44,223 nucleotides of DNA from Opitutales bacterium (GTDB lineage Bacteria > Verrucomicrobiota > Verrucomicrobiia > Opitutales > Seribacteraceae): NCBI GenBank assembly GCA_029252505.1, contig JAQXBH010000167.1, positions 1 through 44,223 of the forward strand, read 5' to 3'. Of the stretch, positions 33,762 to 42,847 are shown piece after piece. Position numbers and translations under genes: made by a program. Within the stretch, counting starts at the first letter, position 1. Each line of letters opens with the position of its first letter. The notes beneath the pieces are model-generated. The model saw only the letters and a program-made list of their open reading frames with translations, searched no databases and had not been told where the DNA came from.

Positions 33762-35615
33762 CTAAGTGGTTTTTTCCAAAGTTTCACGGGCTGTGGGTAG
33801 AGACTTATCTTCAATTTCGGTTGTAATCATTTCCGTAAATTCTTCGAGTGTGCATGGTCCATCCCAACTGGGGTTTGCACGAGAACGAACGGAGACTTTT
33901 CCTTCCTCTGCTTCTCTTTTCCCCACAATAAGCATATGTGGGATTTTGTCTGTCTCTGCTTTTCTAATTTTTGCACCTAGCTTTCCAGATAATGTATCAA
34001 TGCCTACGCGAATACCTTTTTCTTTCAGGTTGTGGACATATTGTCCCGCCTTGTCTGCCAGATCGTCATTCATAGGTAGAATACGAACTTGTTCAGGGGC
34101 GAGCCAAGTAGGGAAATTTCCGGCAAAGTGCTCGGTTAAAACACCGCAGAATCTTTCCATTGAACCAAACGGTGCCCGGTGAATCATTACTGGGCGGTGA
34201 TCCTGGTTGTCCGACCCTACATAGCTCAGGTCAAACCTTTCGGGTAAATTATAGTCTACTTGCACAGTGCCTAATTGCCATTCTCTTCCGATTACATCCT
34301 TTACGACAAAGTCGATTTTGGGTCCATAAAATGCCGCTTCTCCTAGTTCTTCCTCATAGTCCACTCCTAAGTTTTGAACTGCTTCCCTTAGTGCTGACTC
34401 GGCTTTGTCCCATGCTTCGGGTGAACCCACATATTTATCAGACTCAGGATCACGCAAACTTACCCGGACGCGGTAGTCATTCATTCCAAGTATGGAAAAG
34501 ACCAGTTTTACGAGGCCTAAGCATCCTTGAATTTCCTCTTGTAATTGATCTTCCCGTATAAAGAGATGAGCGTCATCCTGAGTAAAGCCTCTAACCCTAG
34601 TCATTCCGTTTAGTTCGCCGGACTGCTCCCATCGGTATACGGTACCAAATTCCGCAAGTCGAATGGGGAGATCGCGATAGGATCTTTGTTCAGAGCGAAA
34701 AAGACGAATATGCATCGGGCAATTCATTGGCTTAAGCAGGTAGCCTTCGATTTCTCCATCGTCTAATTTGTTGGACAATTCCGAGCAACTGCATCCTTCC
34801 TCTGCAAGTTTAGTAAGACACTCACGGTGAATAATGGGCGGGTACTGAGAATCTTGATAATATGGGAAATGCCCAGAGGTCCGAAAAAGGTCAAGCTTAC
34901 CCACATGGGGAGTATAGACTTGAGAATAGCCCTGCTTTTTTAACTCAGCGGAGATGAAATTTTCTAATTCTTGACGGATGATAGCTCCCTTGGGTTTCCA
35001 CAAAACCAAACCTTGACCGACCATATCATCGATGTGGAAAAGTCCCATGTCTCGTCCGATGTTACGATGGTCTCTTTTCTTGGCCTCTTCTATTCTTTTA
35101 AGATGTTCAGCAAGTTCATCCTTGGATGGAAATGCAGTTCCATAAATTCTTTGGAGTTGTTTATTATCAGAATTTCCACGGTGGTAGGAACCCGCGACCT
35201 GAAGAAGTTTAAAGGCCTTAATTTTTTTCGTGTAGGATACATGAGAACCTGCACAAAGATCGTGGAATTCTCCATTGCGATAAAAGGAAATGGTTTCACC
35301 CTCTGGAATATCGTCTAGTCGACCCAATTTATAAGCAGTCTGCCCCATGTCGGAGATGATTTTCTTTGCTTCATCACGAGAAACCTCAATTCTTTCGAAA
35401 CGTTGGTTTTCTTTAATGATTTTTTTCATCTCGACTTCAATCTCTTCTAAGATTTCAGGCGTGAATGCTATTTCTGAGTCAAAGTCGTAATAAAATCCGT
35501 TATCCGTAGGTGGTCCAATATCTAACTGAGCATCAGGGTAAAGTCGCAAGACAGCGGCCGCGAGTACATGGGCAGTGGAGTGCCGAATTTCTTCTAATGG
35601 ATTCATTTCCTTCAT
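33762..35615 (-). CDS. thrS: Threonyl-tRNA synthetase lacking the N-terminal TGS domain
   Basis: A 617-residue class II synthetase. Editing domain from residue ~8: His12/His16 in HSTAH and Cys121/His125 in CAGSH clear mischarged Ser-tRNA. Catalytic core motif 2 RWEQSGELNGMTRVRGFTQDD and motif 3 HRAPFGSMERF; zinc ligand Cys299 in MNCPMH with His in DDAHLF and HRAP. Anticodon domain at the C-terminus (about 525-605). Unusual: the ~60-residue N-terminal TGS domain of E. coli ThrS is missing (only 56 bases separate it from metH), and an extra segment of about 25-30 residues at ~258-288, with EEGCSCSEL, precedes motif LLKPMNCPMH. Start choice: ATG 35615. Confidence 0.94.
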   Translation of the reverse strand: MKEMNPLEEIRHSTAHVLAAAVLRLYPDAQLDIGPPTDNGFYYDFDSEIAFTPEILEEIEVEMKKIIKENQRFERIEVSRDEAKKIISDMGQTAYKLGRLDDIPEGETISFYRNGEFHDLCAGSHVSYTKKIKAFKLLQVAGSYHRGNSDNKQLQRIYGTAFPSKDELAEHLKRIEEAKKRDHRNIGRDMGLFHIDDMVGQGLVLWKPKGAIIRQELENFISAELKKQGYSQVYTPHVGKLDLFRTSGHFPYYQDSQYPPIIHRECLTKLAEEGCSCSELSNKLDDGEIEGYLLKPMNCPMHIRLFRSEQRSYRDLPIRLAEFGTVYRWEQSGELNGMTRVRGFTQDDAHLFIREDQLQEEIQGCLGLVKLVFSILGMNDYRVRVSLRDPESDKYVGSPEAWDKAESALREAVQNLGVDYEEELGEAAFYGPKIDFVVKDVIGREWQLGTVQVDYNLPERFDLSYVGSDNQDHRPVMIHRAPFGSMERFCGVLTEHFAGNFPTWLAPEQVRILPMNDDLADKAGQYVHNLKEKGIRVGIDTLSGKLGAKIRKAETDKIPHMLIVGKREAEEGKVSVRSRANPSWDGPCTLEEFTEMITTEIEDKSLPTARETLEKTT

Positions 35616-35671
35616 AATGAAGACAAATTCTAATTGTACAGATAAAAACCTGCAATGCCAAAGGAGGGTTT

Positions 35672-38600
35672 TTACTCGTCAAACCCAAGATTGGGTCGCA
35701 ACCATTTCATGGCTTCTTCGATCGGCCAATTTTTCCTTTTTGCATAATCTTTAACTTGGTCCTTACCAAGTTTGCCCACATTAAAATATTTCGAATCGGG
35801 ATTGGAGAAATAAAGACCAGAAACGGAGGAGCCTGGATTCATAGCACGGGACTCTGTCAATTCTAGTCCAATTTCATTCTTCACATCAAGAAGTTTCCAA
35901 ATGGTGTCTTTTTCGGTATGGTCTGGTTGACACGGATATCCACTTGCGGGTCGGATACCCTGGTATTTTTCTTTAATAAGTTCGCTGTTACTTAAATTCT
36001 CAGTTTTTCCGAAGCCCCACCATTCGCGCACTTTCTTGTGAGTATATTCGGCCATTGCTTCTGCAAATCGGTCGCCCAAAGCTTTAGTCATGATGGCGTT
36101 ATAATCGTCATTATCGTTTTCAAATTCTTGCGCCAGTAAATCGACTCCAGAACCCGCACAAACCGCAAAGGCACCGAGGTAATCAGTGCGCTTGGAATCG
36201 ATTGGTGCCACAAAGTCTGATAAACAGTATTGAGGCTGTTCAAGTAGAGATTGTTGGCGCCTTACAAAATGGAATCGCCCGACCTCATTTTGCTTAGCTA
36301 AATCTTCGTACAATACAACATCGTCTGTAGATGAATTGGCTGGCCAGATACCAACCACTGCTTCGCAAGTAAAAAGATTCTCCTCGAGTATCCGGTTTAA
36401 AAGAACTTGTGCATTATCGAACAGATCTTTGGCTTCGGTACCCGAATCAGACCGTTCGAAAATAGAGGGATACTGACCCTTTAGTTCCCACGACCAGAAA
36501 AAAGGAGACCAATCGAAGAATTCAAGTACATCCTTTAAAGATGCAGAAATTTTGTGAGTACCAAGAGCGTTGGGATAAGGTTCCGAAATTTCTTGTTTTT
36601 CCCAATCAAACTGCAGTGATTTTTTTCGGGCCTCGGCAAGTGGTAGTAGTTTTTGTTGCCCTTTTTCAGCGTGCTTTCTGCGCAGAGTTTCTTGGCTTGT
36701 TTTTAAGTTTTCCAAAAACTCTTTCTTCTTACTTTCGATGGTAAGGTCGTTGCAAACATTAACCACAAGGGAGGCATCTGGTACCTGCACTACAGCTTCT
36801 TTATAGAAAGGTGCGATTTTAATTGCGGTGTGAGCTCGGCTTGTTGTGGCACCTCCAACTAGTAGTGGGATTGTCATACCTAGCTTAGTCATTTCTTTGG
36901 CGTTATGAATCATTTCATCAAGGGATGGGGTGATTAATCCACTTAAACCAAGAACATCGGCATTGTGCTTTTGTGCCGCCTCTAAAATTTTATCGCAGGA
37001 GACCATCACTCCTAAGTCAATCACCTCCCAATTGTTGCATGCCAGTACAACTCCGACTATATTTTTTCCAATATCATGTACATCACCCTTAACCGTGGCA
37101 ATTACCATGGTACCGCGTTTATTGGAATCTGAACCGTCTTTTTCGGCCTCCATAAATGGCTCTAAGTAAGCAACAGCTTTTTTCATCACCCGTGCACTTT
37201 TAACGACTTGTGGCAGGAACATTTTACCTTCGCCAAATAAATTACCCACTACTTTCATACCGTCCATCAATGGACCTTCAATCACCTCTAATGGTCGACC
37301 CAACATTTGGCGTGCTTCCTCAGCATCCGATTCAGCGTAGTCGCCAATTCCTTTAACCAAAGAATAAGTGAGTCTCTCACCTACCGGTTTCTCTCTCCAT
37401 GATAGGTCGGGTCCCTCTGACTTTCTTTTCGAGCTCTGATCTTTGATCTGCTCCGCATATTCTAAAAGCCGTTCTCCTGCATCACCATCTTTAGCAAGCA
37501 CCACATCTTCAACCCGTTCCCGAAGAATGGGTTCGATATCATCATACACTGCAAGCATGCCCGCATTGACAATCCCCATGTCCAGGCCTGCCTTACAGGC
37601 ATGGTAAAGAAAGGCGGCATGCATTGATTCCCGGACCAAGTTATTTCCGCGAAAAGAAAAAGAGACATTACTGATACCGCCACTTGTCCGGGCATGCGGA
37701 CATCTTTTTTTGATTTCCCGTACCGCCTCAATAAAATCAATCCCATAAGAGTCATGTTCCGGCATTCCTGTGGCTAGTGTGAGCACATTAGGGTCAAAGA
37801 TAATATCCTGAGGCAGGAAATTAACCTCATTGACTAATATTTTGTAGGCTCTTTCGCAGATCCTGACTTTATCAGCTAAAGTGGCGGCTTGCCCCTTTTC
37901 GTCGAAGGCCATGACCACCACTGCTGCACCGTACCGCTGGGCCAATTTGGCATGTTCTTTAAAGGTATCAACCCCTTCCTTTAAGCTTATTGAATTGATG
38001 ATACATTTTCCCTGAATTACCTTTAACCCTGCCTCGATAACTGACCATTTCGAACTATCAATCATAATGGGAACTCTTGAAATGTCAGGTTCAGAAACTA
38101 CCAAGTTTAAAAAACGGCTCATGCATGCTTCCCCGTCAAGCATCGCCGCATCAAAATTAACATCAATTACATTAGCACCATTTTCAACCTGTTGTTTGGC
38201 AACTCTTAAAGCAGTTTCATAGTCTTCCGCTTCAATTAATTTTTTAAATCGTGGCGATCCCGTTACATTTGTACGTTCCCCCACCATTAAGAAGGAAGTT
38301 TGTTGATCCTTCATTGTAAAAGGCTCTAATCCGCTTAAGCGAAGAGCCGGATCAATCTCGGGAATGGTTCGAGTCGGATAGTTTCCTAATTTGTCGGCAA
38401 TTACATTTATGTGATCGGGAGTGGTTCCACAGCATCCACCTGCTATATTGAGGAGCCCCTCCTCTGCGAAAACTTCAAGTGATTGAGCGGTATCTTCTGG
38501 TTTTTCGTCATATCCTGTAGCGGAGAGTGGGTTAGGTAGACCGGCATTTGGATAGCAGTGAATTAAGCAGTCCGCATGCTTGGATAACTCCTGGAGGTAA

Positions 38601-39385
38601 GGACGCATGGCATCCGCTCCCAATGCGCAGTTTAGCCCGACACATAAAGGCTTTGCGTGCGAAATTGAATTCCAGCATGCTTCGGTGGTTTGACCTGAAA
38701 GTGTTCGTCCTGATGCATCGGTTATTGTAATAGAAAGGATAACGGGGAGTCTTTTTCCAGTGTCATCGAAATAATTTTCGATTGCAAAAATAGCGGCTTT
38801 TAAATTGAGAGTGTCAAAGGTGGTCTCCGGTAAAAGTAAGTCAACCCCGCCGATTACTAACGAATCTATTTGTTGATAGTATGAAGAAACAAGTTGATCG
38901 AAAGTAACATTTCTTAGAGCCGGGTCGTTTACATCAGGGGACAGAGAAGCAGTTCGGTTAGTGGGACCAATTGCACCAGCAACAAAACGAGGTCGACTCG
39001 GGTCTTTTGCCATTGCCAAATCTGCTGCCTCCCGAGCGACTCGGGCCGCAGCAATATTGAGATCCGGTACAATTTCTTCGAGATTGTAATCTGCCATGGA
39101 AATTGTAGTCGCACTAAATGTGTTGGTTTCAACTATATCACTACCAGCATCAAAGTATGATTGGTGGATATTACGAATAATGTCGGGCCGTGTGAGGCAG
39201 AGAAGGTCGTTATTTCCCTTTAATTCTTTGGCATGATTCTTAAAATGTTCTCCCCGGAAGTCTTCTTCCTCCAGTTTCTCCTGCTGAATCATAGTACCCA
39301 TGGCTCCATCCATGATCACGATTCTTTCTTTCAAAAGATTTTGAAGGTCTTGTTCGGTGGGTCGGTTTAAGGAGAAGTTTTTCAT
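35672..39385 (-). CDS. metH: Cobalamin-dependent methionine synthase MetH
   Basis: A 1237-residue enzyme that methylates homocysteine with methyl-tetrahydrofolate via B12. Homocysteine domain 1-345 with zinc ligands Cys253, Cys318 and Cys319 (E. coli 247, 310, 311); folate domain about 360-630; cap and B12 domain about 660-890 with DVHDIG (His770, the lower cobalt ligand); reactivation (AdoMet) domain about 920-1237 with [12 protein letters not shown]. Full-length, no breaks. It implies the cell makes or imports cobalamin. First gene of the minus-strand run with thrS; a strong inverted repeat lies just in front of its ATG. Confidence 0.98.
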   Translation of the reverse strand: MKNFSLNRPTEQDLQNLLKERIVIMDGAMGTMIQQEKLEEEDFRGEHFKNHAKELKGNNDLLCLTRPDIIRNIHQSYFDAGSDIVETNTFSATTISMADYNLEEIVPDLNIAAARVAREAADLAMAKDPSRPRFVAGAIGPTNRTASLSPDVNDPALRNVTFDQLVSSYYQQIDSLVIGGVDLLLPETTFDTLNLKAAIFAIENYFDDTGKRLPVILSITITDASGRTLSGQTTEACWNSISHAKPLCVGLNCALGADAMRPYLQELSKHADCLIHCYPNAGLPNPLSATGYDEKPEDTAQSLEVFAEEGLLNIAGGCCGTTPDHINVIADKLGNYPTRTIPEIDPALRLSGLEPFTMKDQQTSFLMVGERTNVTGSPRFKKLIEAEDYETALRVAKQQVENGANVIDVNFDAAMLDGEACMSRFLNLVVSEPDISRVPIMIDSSKWSVIEAGLKVIQGKCIINSISLKEGVDTFKEHAKLAQRYGAAVVVMAFDEKGQAATLADKVRICERAYKILVNEVNFLPQDIIFDPNVLTLATGMPEHDSYGIDFIEAVREIKKRCPHARTSGGISNVSFSFRGNNLVRESMHAAFLYHACKAGLDMGIVNAGMLAVYDDIEPILRERVEDVVLAKDGDAGERLLEYAEQIKDQSSKRKSEGPDLSWREKPVGERLTYSLVKGIGDYAESDAEEARQMLGRPLEVIEGPLMDGMKVVGNLFGEGKMFLPQVVKSARVMKKAVAYLEPFMEAEKDGSDSNKRGTMVIATVKGDVHDIGKNIVGVVLACNNWEVIDLGVMVSCDKILEAAQKHNADVLGLSGLITPSLDEMIHNAKEMTKLGMTIPLLVGGATTSRAHTAIKIAPFYKEAVVQVPDASLVVNVCNDLTIESKKKEFLENLKTSQETLRRKHAEKGQQKLLPLAEARKKSLQFDWEKQEISEPYPNALGTHKISASLKDVLEFFDWSPFFWSWELKGQYPSIFERSDSGTEAKDLFDNAQVLLNRILEENLFTCEAVVGIWPANSSTDDVVLYEDLAKQNEVGRFHFVRRQQSLLEQPQYCLSDFVAPIDSKRTDYLGAFAVCAGSGVDLLAQEFENDNDDYNAIMTKALGDRFAEAMAEYTHKKVREWWGFGKTENLSNSELIKEKYQGIRPASGYPCQPDHTEKDTIWKLLDVKNEIGLELTESRAMNPGSSVSGLYFSNPDSKYFNVGKLGKDQVKDYAKRKNWPIEEAMKWLRPNLGFDE

Positions 39386-39390
39386 TTCGT

Positions 39391-39414
39391 ATCAACATAT
39401 CATGATATCTTGAT
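39391..39414. promoter_or_regulatory. 24-bp imperfect palindrome directly upstream of metH (candidate operator)
   Basis: The dyad reads ATCAA-C-ATATCATGATAT-C-TTGAT; only the two C bases fail to pair, and the 12-base core at 39397-39408 is a perfect palindrome. It lies 6-29 bases before the metH ATG on the minus strand. This is where a repressor would block initiation, and ArsR-family methionine-metabolism regulators (SahR type) bind AT-rich dyads before metH in other phyla. Alternatively it folds in the mRNA and hides the start. No regulator gene is in the window. Confidence 0.6.
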
Positions 39415-39488
39415 GTGTTATTTGCAAACCGAAAGAGTATTTCTTCGGGGAAAGATTATTTCATTCGGTTGTAAATTTCTTTGCTTCT

Positions 39489-39508
39489 TTGTAAAGAATC
39501 GTTTACAA
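39489..39508. promoter_or_regulatory. Dyad TTGTAAA-GAATCG-TTTACAA before tRNA-Pro
   Basis: Two perfect 7-base arms, TTGTAAA and TTTACAA, are separated by six bases and end 10 bases before the tRNA-Pro 5' end, in the divergent gap with metH. A third copy, GTTGTAAA, occurs just left, around 39469-39476. It could be an operator for either side, or a promoter feature overlapping the tRNA start region. Confidence 0.35.
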
Positions 39509-39518
39509 CATATTTTTT

Positions 39519-39596
39519 CGGGATGTAGCGTAGTCTGGTTAGCGCGCCTGCTTTGGGAGCAGGAGGCCGAGAGTTCGAATCTCTCCATCCCGACCA
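39519..39596 (+). tRNA. tRNA-Pro (anticodon UGG)
   Basis: A 78-base tRNA including a DNA-encoded CCA. Acceptor stem CGGGATG/CATCCCG with the unusual C1 start typical of bacterial tRNA-Pro, anticodon arm CCTGC-TTTGGGA-GCAGG, and T arm GAGAG-TTCGAAT-CTCTC all pair. The anticodon TGG reads CCN proline codons. It is followed by a T-rich stretch that may stop transcription. Confidence 0.97.
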
Positions 39597-39762
39597 TTTT
39601 CCTTTTGCAAAACTAGAGGGAACCCAAACACAAATATATTTCATACAAAGCGTATTGAACCACTAAATTATTGGCCCAGTAATTTGAATTTTGATTTCCT
39701 ACCTATTGTTAAATACTTTATTTCGATTGTAATTTTAATCTGTTCCTAAAACCTTTTCACTA

Positions 39763-40269
39763 ATGGATGAAGACGACGATCAGAATATTATCGAGCATTA
39801 TCGATTGTCATCCCATCCAGAAGGGGGATGGTTTAGAAGGACTTACAGCTCTTCAAATACGGTACTTCTAGATCGAGGGGAAAGATTATGTGGAAGCTCT
39901 ATCTATTATTTTTTAAAGCTGGGGGAGCATTCATGCTTACATTCGTTGAAATCGGATGAGACTTGGTATTTTCATTTTGGTTCTTCGCTTAGAATCCATC
40001 TTTTTTCAACTTCAGAATATCAATCTGTAGACCTCGGTCACGATTGGAAATGCGGCGAGGTCGCTCAATTTCAAATACCAGCCGGTGTTGTATTTGGTGC
40101 GGAATTACTCCAGCAAAAGGGAGCGTTAATGAGCTGCTCGGTTTGTCCTGGATTTTCGATTGATGATTTTAAATGGGCATCTGTTGATAAACTTTTAGTA
40201 GAATTTCCTGAACAAGCTGAAATCATTCGCCGCCTGCACCCTGTCAGTGCTCCGGAAGGTAAATTGTGA
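39763..40269 (+). CDS. Cupin_5 (DUF985) family protein
   Basis: A 168-residue protein of the cupin_5 family (YML079w-like). Marks: IIEHYRLSSHPEGGWFRRTY at the start, IYYFLKLGEHSCLHSLKSDETWYFHFG in the middle and AQFQIPAGVVFGAEL in the second cupin half. The cupin barrel usually holds a metal and a small ligand, but the function of this family is unproven. It ends with a GTGA overlap with the next gene, so the two are coupled. No signal peptide, no Shine-Dalgarno sequence. Confidence 0.88.
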   Translation: MDEDDDQNIIEHYRLSSHPEGGWFRRTYSSSNTVLLDRGERLCGSSIYYFLKLGEHSCLHSLKSDETWYFHFGSSLRIHLFSTSEYQSVDLGHDWKCGEVAQFQIPAGVVFGAELLQQKGALMSCSVCPGFSIDDFKWASVDKLLVEFPEQAEIIRRLHPVSAPEGKL

Positions 40270-40844
40270 TTGTAACAGAAGAATACCGATTGGGTCAGGA
40301 TCGAATCTTGTCCTGTGTTATTCCACAATATGAAAATTGGGTAGATTCAATTTTAAATGAGTTAAATAGAGGTAGAGATAATTTTAAATACTCACACCCA
40401 ATCGGTGGACGATGGGAAAACTCTTACCTCAGTATTAACGAGAGTCCTTCCGTTCGTGTACCCATGAGATTAGCGAGAGAAATAATAAAAGAAAAGTGGC
40501 AGAAACCGACTATCGTTCTTTACGAGTCTCCCTTTAATTCAAAAAGTTCACACCCCCCTTTTTGGTTTAATATTGCCAAATTTAAAGACATCACAGGAGT
40601 TCATGATCATGCCCAATTAGCTTCTTTTTCCGGCGTAGTTTATTTGCAGAGTAATTCTTTGTCTGGTCATTTATATTTCCCTCAATCGGGAGGAGATCAA
40701 TTTTCGATTATCCCGGAGGTAGGGAAGATGGTTTTATTTCCCTCTCATGTAAGGCATGGAGTTCACTCCAATAGATCGAATGAGGAAAGAATATCACTCG
40801 CTTTTAATCTGTATCCTTTTCCTCTTCCGAGCGAGGATTGGTAG
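40266..40844 (+). CDS. Putative 2-oxoglutarate/Fe(II)-dependent oxygenase (2OG-FeII_Oxy_5 type)
   Basis: A 192-residue protein with the double-stranded beta-helix pattern of the 2OG-FeII_Oxy_5 family. The metal motif region is WFNIAKFKDITGVHDHAQLASFSGVVYLQ (His in VHDH), and the second His and the 2OG Arg are in LFPSHVRHGVHSNRSNEERISLAFNL. Members are common in marine bacteria and phages; substrates are unknown. It starts at GTG 40266, overlapping the cupin stop, and is followed by a 138-base AT-rich gap. The pairing with a cupin_5 protein suggests joint action on one small molecule (inference). Confidence 0.82.
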   Translation: MIVTEEYRLGQDRILSCVIPQYENWVDSILNELNRGRDNFKYSHPIGGRWENSYLSINESPSVRVPMRLAREIIKEKWQKPTIVLYESPFNSKSSHPPFWFNIAKFKDITGVHDHAQLASFSGVVYLQSNSLSGHLYFPQSGGDQFSIIPEVGKMVLFPSHVRHGVHSNRSNEERISLAFNLYPFPLPSEDW

Positions 40845-40982
40845 GCATTTCATTGTTATATTATATTTTTCAAAATAAAAGTAATATCTTTTTCGATTTA
40901 CATTGTTATTTTTTGTTGCGATCACAATTGTTTAAACTGTTCAAATTTACTTAAAATCTTAATTTCCTAATTATTGTCCATT
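40845..40982. promoter_or_regulatory. AT-rich promoter region before korA
   Basis: A 138-base very AT-rich gap (several runs of A or T) that should hold the korAB promoter. A TGTTGCGATCACA element near 40914-40926 loosely resembles a CRP/FNR half-site pair, but the spacing is too short for a normal box. No Shine-Dalgarno sequence before ATG 40983. Confidence 0.35.
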
Positions 40983-42824
40983 ATGATTCAGCCAACTGAT
41001 TCTTTTGAAGAAATTGATTCCGCCGTTGTCCGCTTTGCTGGAGATTCTGGTGATGGAATGCAAACTGTGGGGGAGCGATTTACAGATAGTAGTGCTTTCG
41101 CCGGTAATGACATTGCGACACTTCCTGACTTCCCTGCTGAAATTAGAGCCCCCGCAGGCACTCTTGCTGGGGTTTCTGGTTTTCAATTGCAATTCGGGAA
41201 TACTAAAATACTGACGCCCGGTGATGAGCCGGATGCGTTGGTAGCCATGAATCCAGCTGCTCTGAAGTCCAATATTGGAGACTTGCCTGAAGGCGGTATG
41301 TTGGTGGTAAATATTGATTCTTTTAAATCAATGAATTTAAAAAAAGCGGGGTACGAGAGTAATCCCCTAGACGACGAAGAATTTCGTAAGAAATATCACC
41401 TTATAGAGTTGGATCTAACTGGTCTAACGAAGGAAGCTCTTAAAGAAAGTCCTTTAAAGCCATCGGACAAGGTAAGGTGCAAAAATTTCTTTGCTCTTGG
41501 ATTTATGTATTATGTGTACGGTCGCCCTTTGGAACCGACCTTAACATTTTTCGAACAAAAATGGGGAAAACGACTTCCCGATTTAGCGGAAGCGAATTCA
41601 AAAGTGTTAAAAGCAGGATTTAATTTGGGAGACACTATGGAAACGGCGAGAAATCGCTACCAGGTATCCAAGGCTCCAGTTCAACCTGGCGTGTATCGTA
41701 AAATTTCCGGCAATGAAGCACTCGTTTATGGACTCGTTACTGCGTCTATTAAAGCAAACAGAGAGCTTCTTTATTCTGGTTATCCTATTACACCTGCTTC
41801 TCCCGTATTAGAAGGTCTGTCGCAACTTAAAAACTTTGGTGTCAAATGTGTTCAGGCAGAAGATGAAATTGCGGCAATGGGAGTTGCTTTAGGAGCAAGT
41901 TTTGCTGGTGACCTTACCGTTTGTGCAACAAGTGGACCGGGCATGTGCTTAAAGAGTGAGTTTATCGGGTTGGCATCTATCACTGAGTTGCCTCTTATCA
42001 TATGCAATGTACAACGAGGTGGTCCTAGTACCGGACTTCCCACGAAAACGGAACAGAGTGATCTTTTGCAGGCATTATTCTCCAGACATGGAGACTGTCC
42101 AATACCAGTGATTGCCGCACACTCTCCATCGGACTGCTTTGATTGTGCGATTGAGGCAGTACGAATCGCACTGACCTACATGACTCCGGTAATATTGCTT
42201 AGTGATTTATATGTGGCAAATGGAGCGGAACCTTGGCGTGTTCCTAATGTAAGCGATATTCCAGTTATTGAAAATTCTTTTGCGAAGACAGAGGAAGAAT
42301 ATGTAATCTACAGAAGAGACTCCAATACATTAGCACGAACACAAGCCATTCCGGGCCAAGTGGGTTTGGAACATCGAATTGGAGGTTTAGAAAAGGGGGA
42401 AGATGGAGGAGTAAGCTATGATCCAGATAATCATGAAGAAATGAGCCAACTCCGGGCACAGAAGGTTGCCGGAATTGCCAAATCTCTCGATCCCATTGAA
42501 GTCCAGGGCAAACCGGAAGGTGATCTTCTAGTAATAGGGTGGGGCGGTACCTACGGTGCGATTTCATCAGCTGCTACCAATTTGAGGGATGAAGGATTTT
42601 CAGTAAGTAATATTCATCTTCGTCATCTAAACCCACTACCTGATGATTTGGGTGATATCATGGAGCGATTTAAAAAAGTCATCGTTCCTGAGCTGAATCT
42701 CGGTCAATTAAATCTATTACTGCGGGCCAAATACTTGGTTGATGTCATTTCATATGGTAAACTTCAGGGTAAGCCCTTTAAGGTCTCCGAACTGCATGAA
42801 AAATTTCTCGAACACTTGCGATAA
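40983..42824 (+). CDS. korA: 2-oxoacid:ferredoxin oxidoreductase alpha subunit (fused gamma-alpha), KorA type
   Basis: A 613-residue subunit. Residues ~12-190 are the gamma domain (VVRFAGDSGDGMQTVG, LPDFPAEIRAPAGTLAGVSGFQLQFG) and ~220-610 the alpha/pyrimidine domain (GNEALVYGLVTASIKA, YSGYPITPASPVLEGLS, QAEDEIAAMGVALGAS, ATSGPGMCLKSEFIGLA, NVQRGGPSTGLPTKTEQSDL). It works with KorB to oxidise 2-oxoglutarate (or another 2-oxoacid) to an acyl-CoA, reducing ferredoxin. ATG 40983 chosen; a TTG at 40974 is in frame. The KorAB type is typical of aerobic Bacteroidetes and Verrucomicrobia and can replace the 2-oxoglutarate dehydrogenase complex in the TCA cycle; substrate is inferred. Confidence 0.94.
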   Translation: MIQPTDSFEEIDSAVVRFAGDSGDGMQTVGERFTDSSAFAGNDIATLPDFPAEIRAPAGTLAGVSGFQLQFGNTKILTPGDEPDALVAMNPAALKSNIGDLPEGGMLVVNIDSFKSMNLKKAGYESNPLDDEEFRKKYHLIELDLTGLTKEALKESPLKPSDKVRCKNFFALGFMYYVYGRPLEPTLTFFEQKWGKRLPDLAEANSKVLKAGFNLGDTMETARNRYQVSKAPVQPGVYRKISGNEALVYGLVTASIKANRELLYSGYPITPASPVLEGLSQLKNFGVKCVQAEDEIAAMGVALGASFAGDLTVCATSGPGMCLKSEFIGLASITELPLIICNVQRGGPSTGLPTKTEQSDLLQALFSRHGDCPIPVIAAHSPSDCFDCAIEAVRIALTYMTPVILLSDLYVANGAEPWRVPNVSDIPVIENSFAKTEEEYVIYRRDSNTLARTQAIPGQVGLEHRIGGLEKGEDGGVSYDPDNHEEMSQLRAQKVAGIAKSLDPIEVQGKPEGDLLVIGWGGTYGAISSAATNLRDEGFSVSNIHLRHLNPLPDDLGDIMERFKKVIVPELNLGQLNLLLRAKYLVDVISYGKLQGKPFKVSELHEKFLEHLR

Positions 42825-42847
42825 GTAAATACCAAAAATTTTATCAA

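Noticed and set aside
39386-39518. Cobalamin or SAM riboswitch in the metH leader
   Set aside because: Only 133 bases, no B12-box-like conserved motif and no multi-stem fold visible by eye; the dyad is the only clear feature. A covariance-model search would settle it.
40914-40926. CRP/FNR box before korA
   Set aside because: TGTTGCGATCACA lacks the six-base spacing between half-sites and no regulator is nearby; likely chance.
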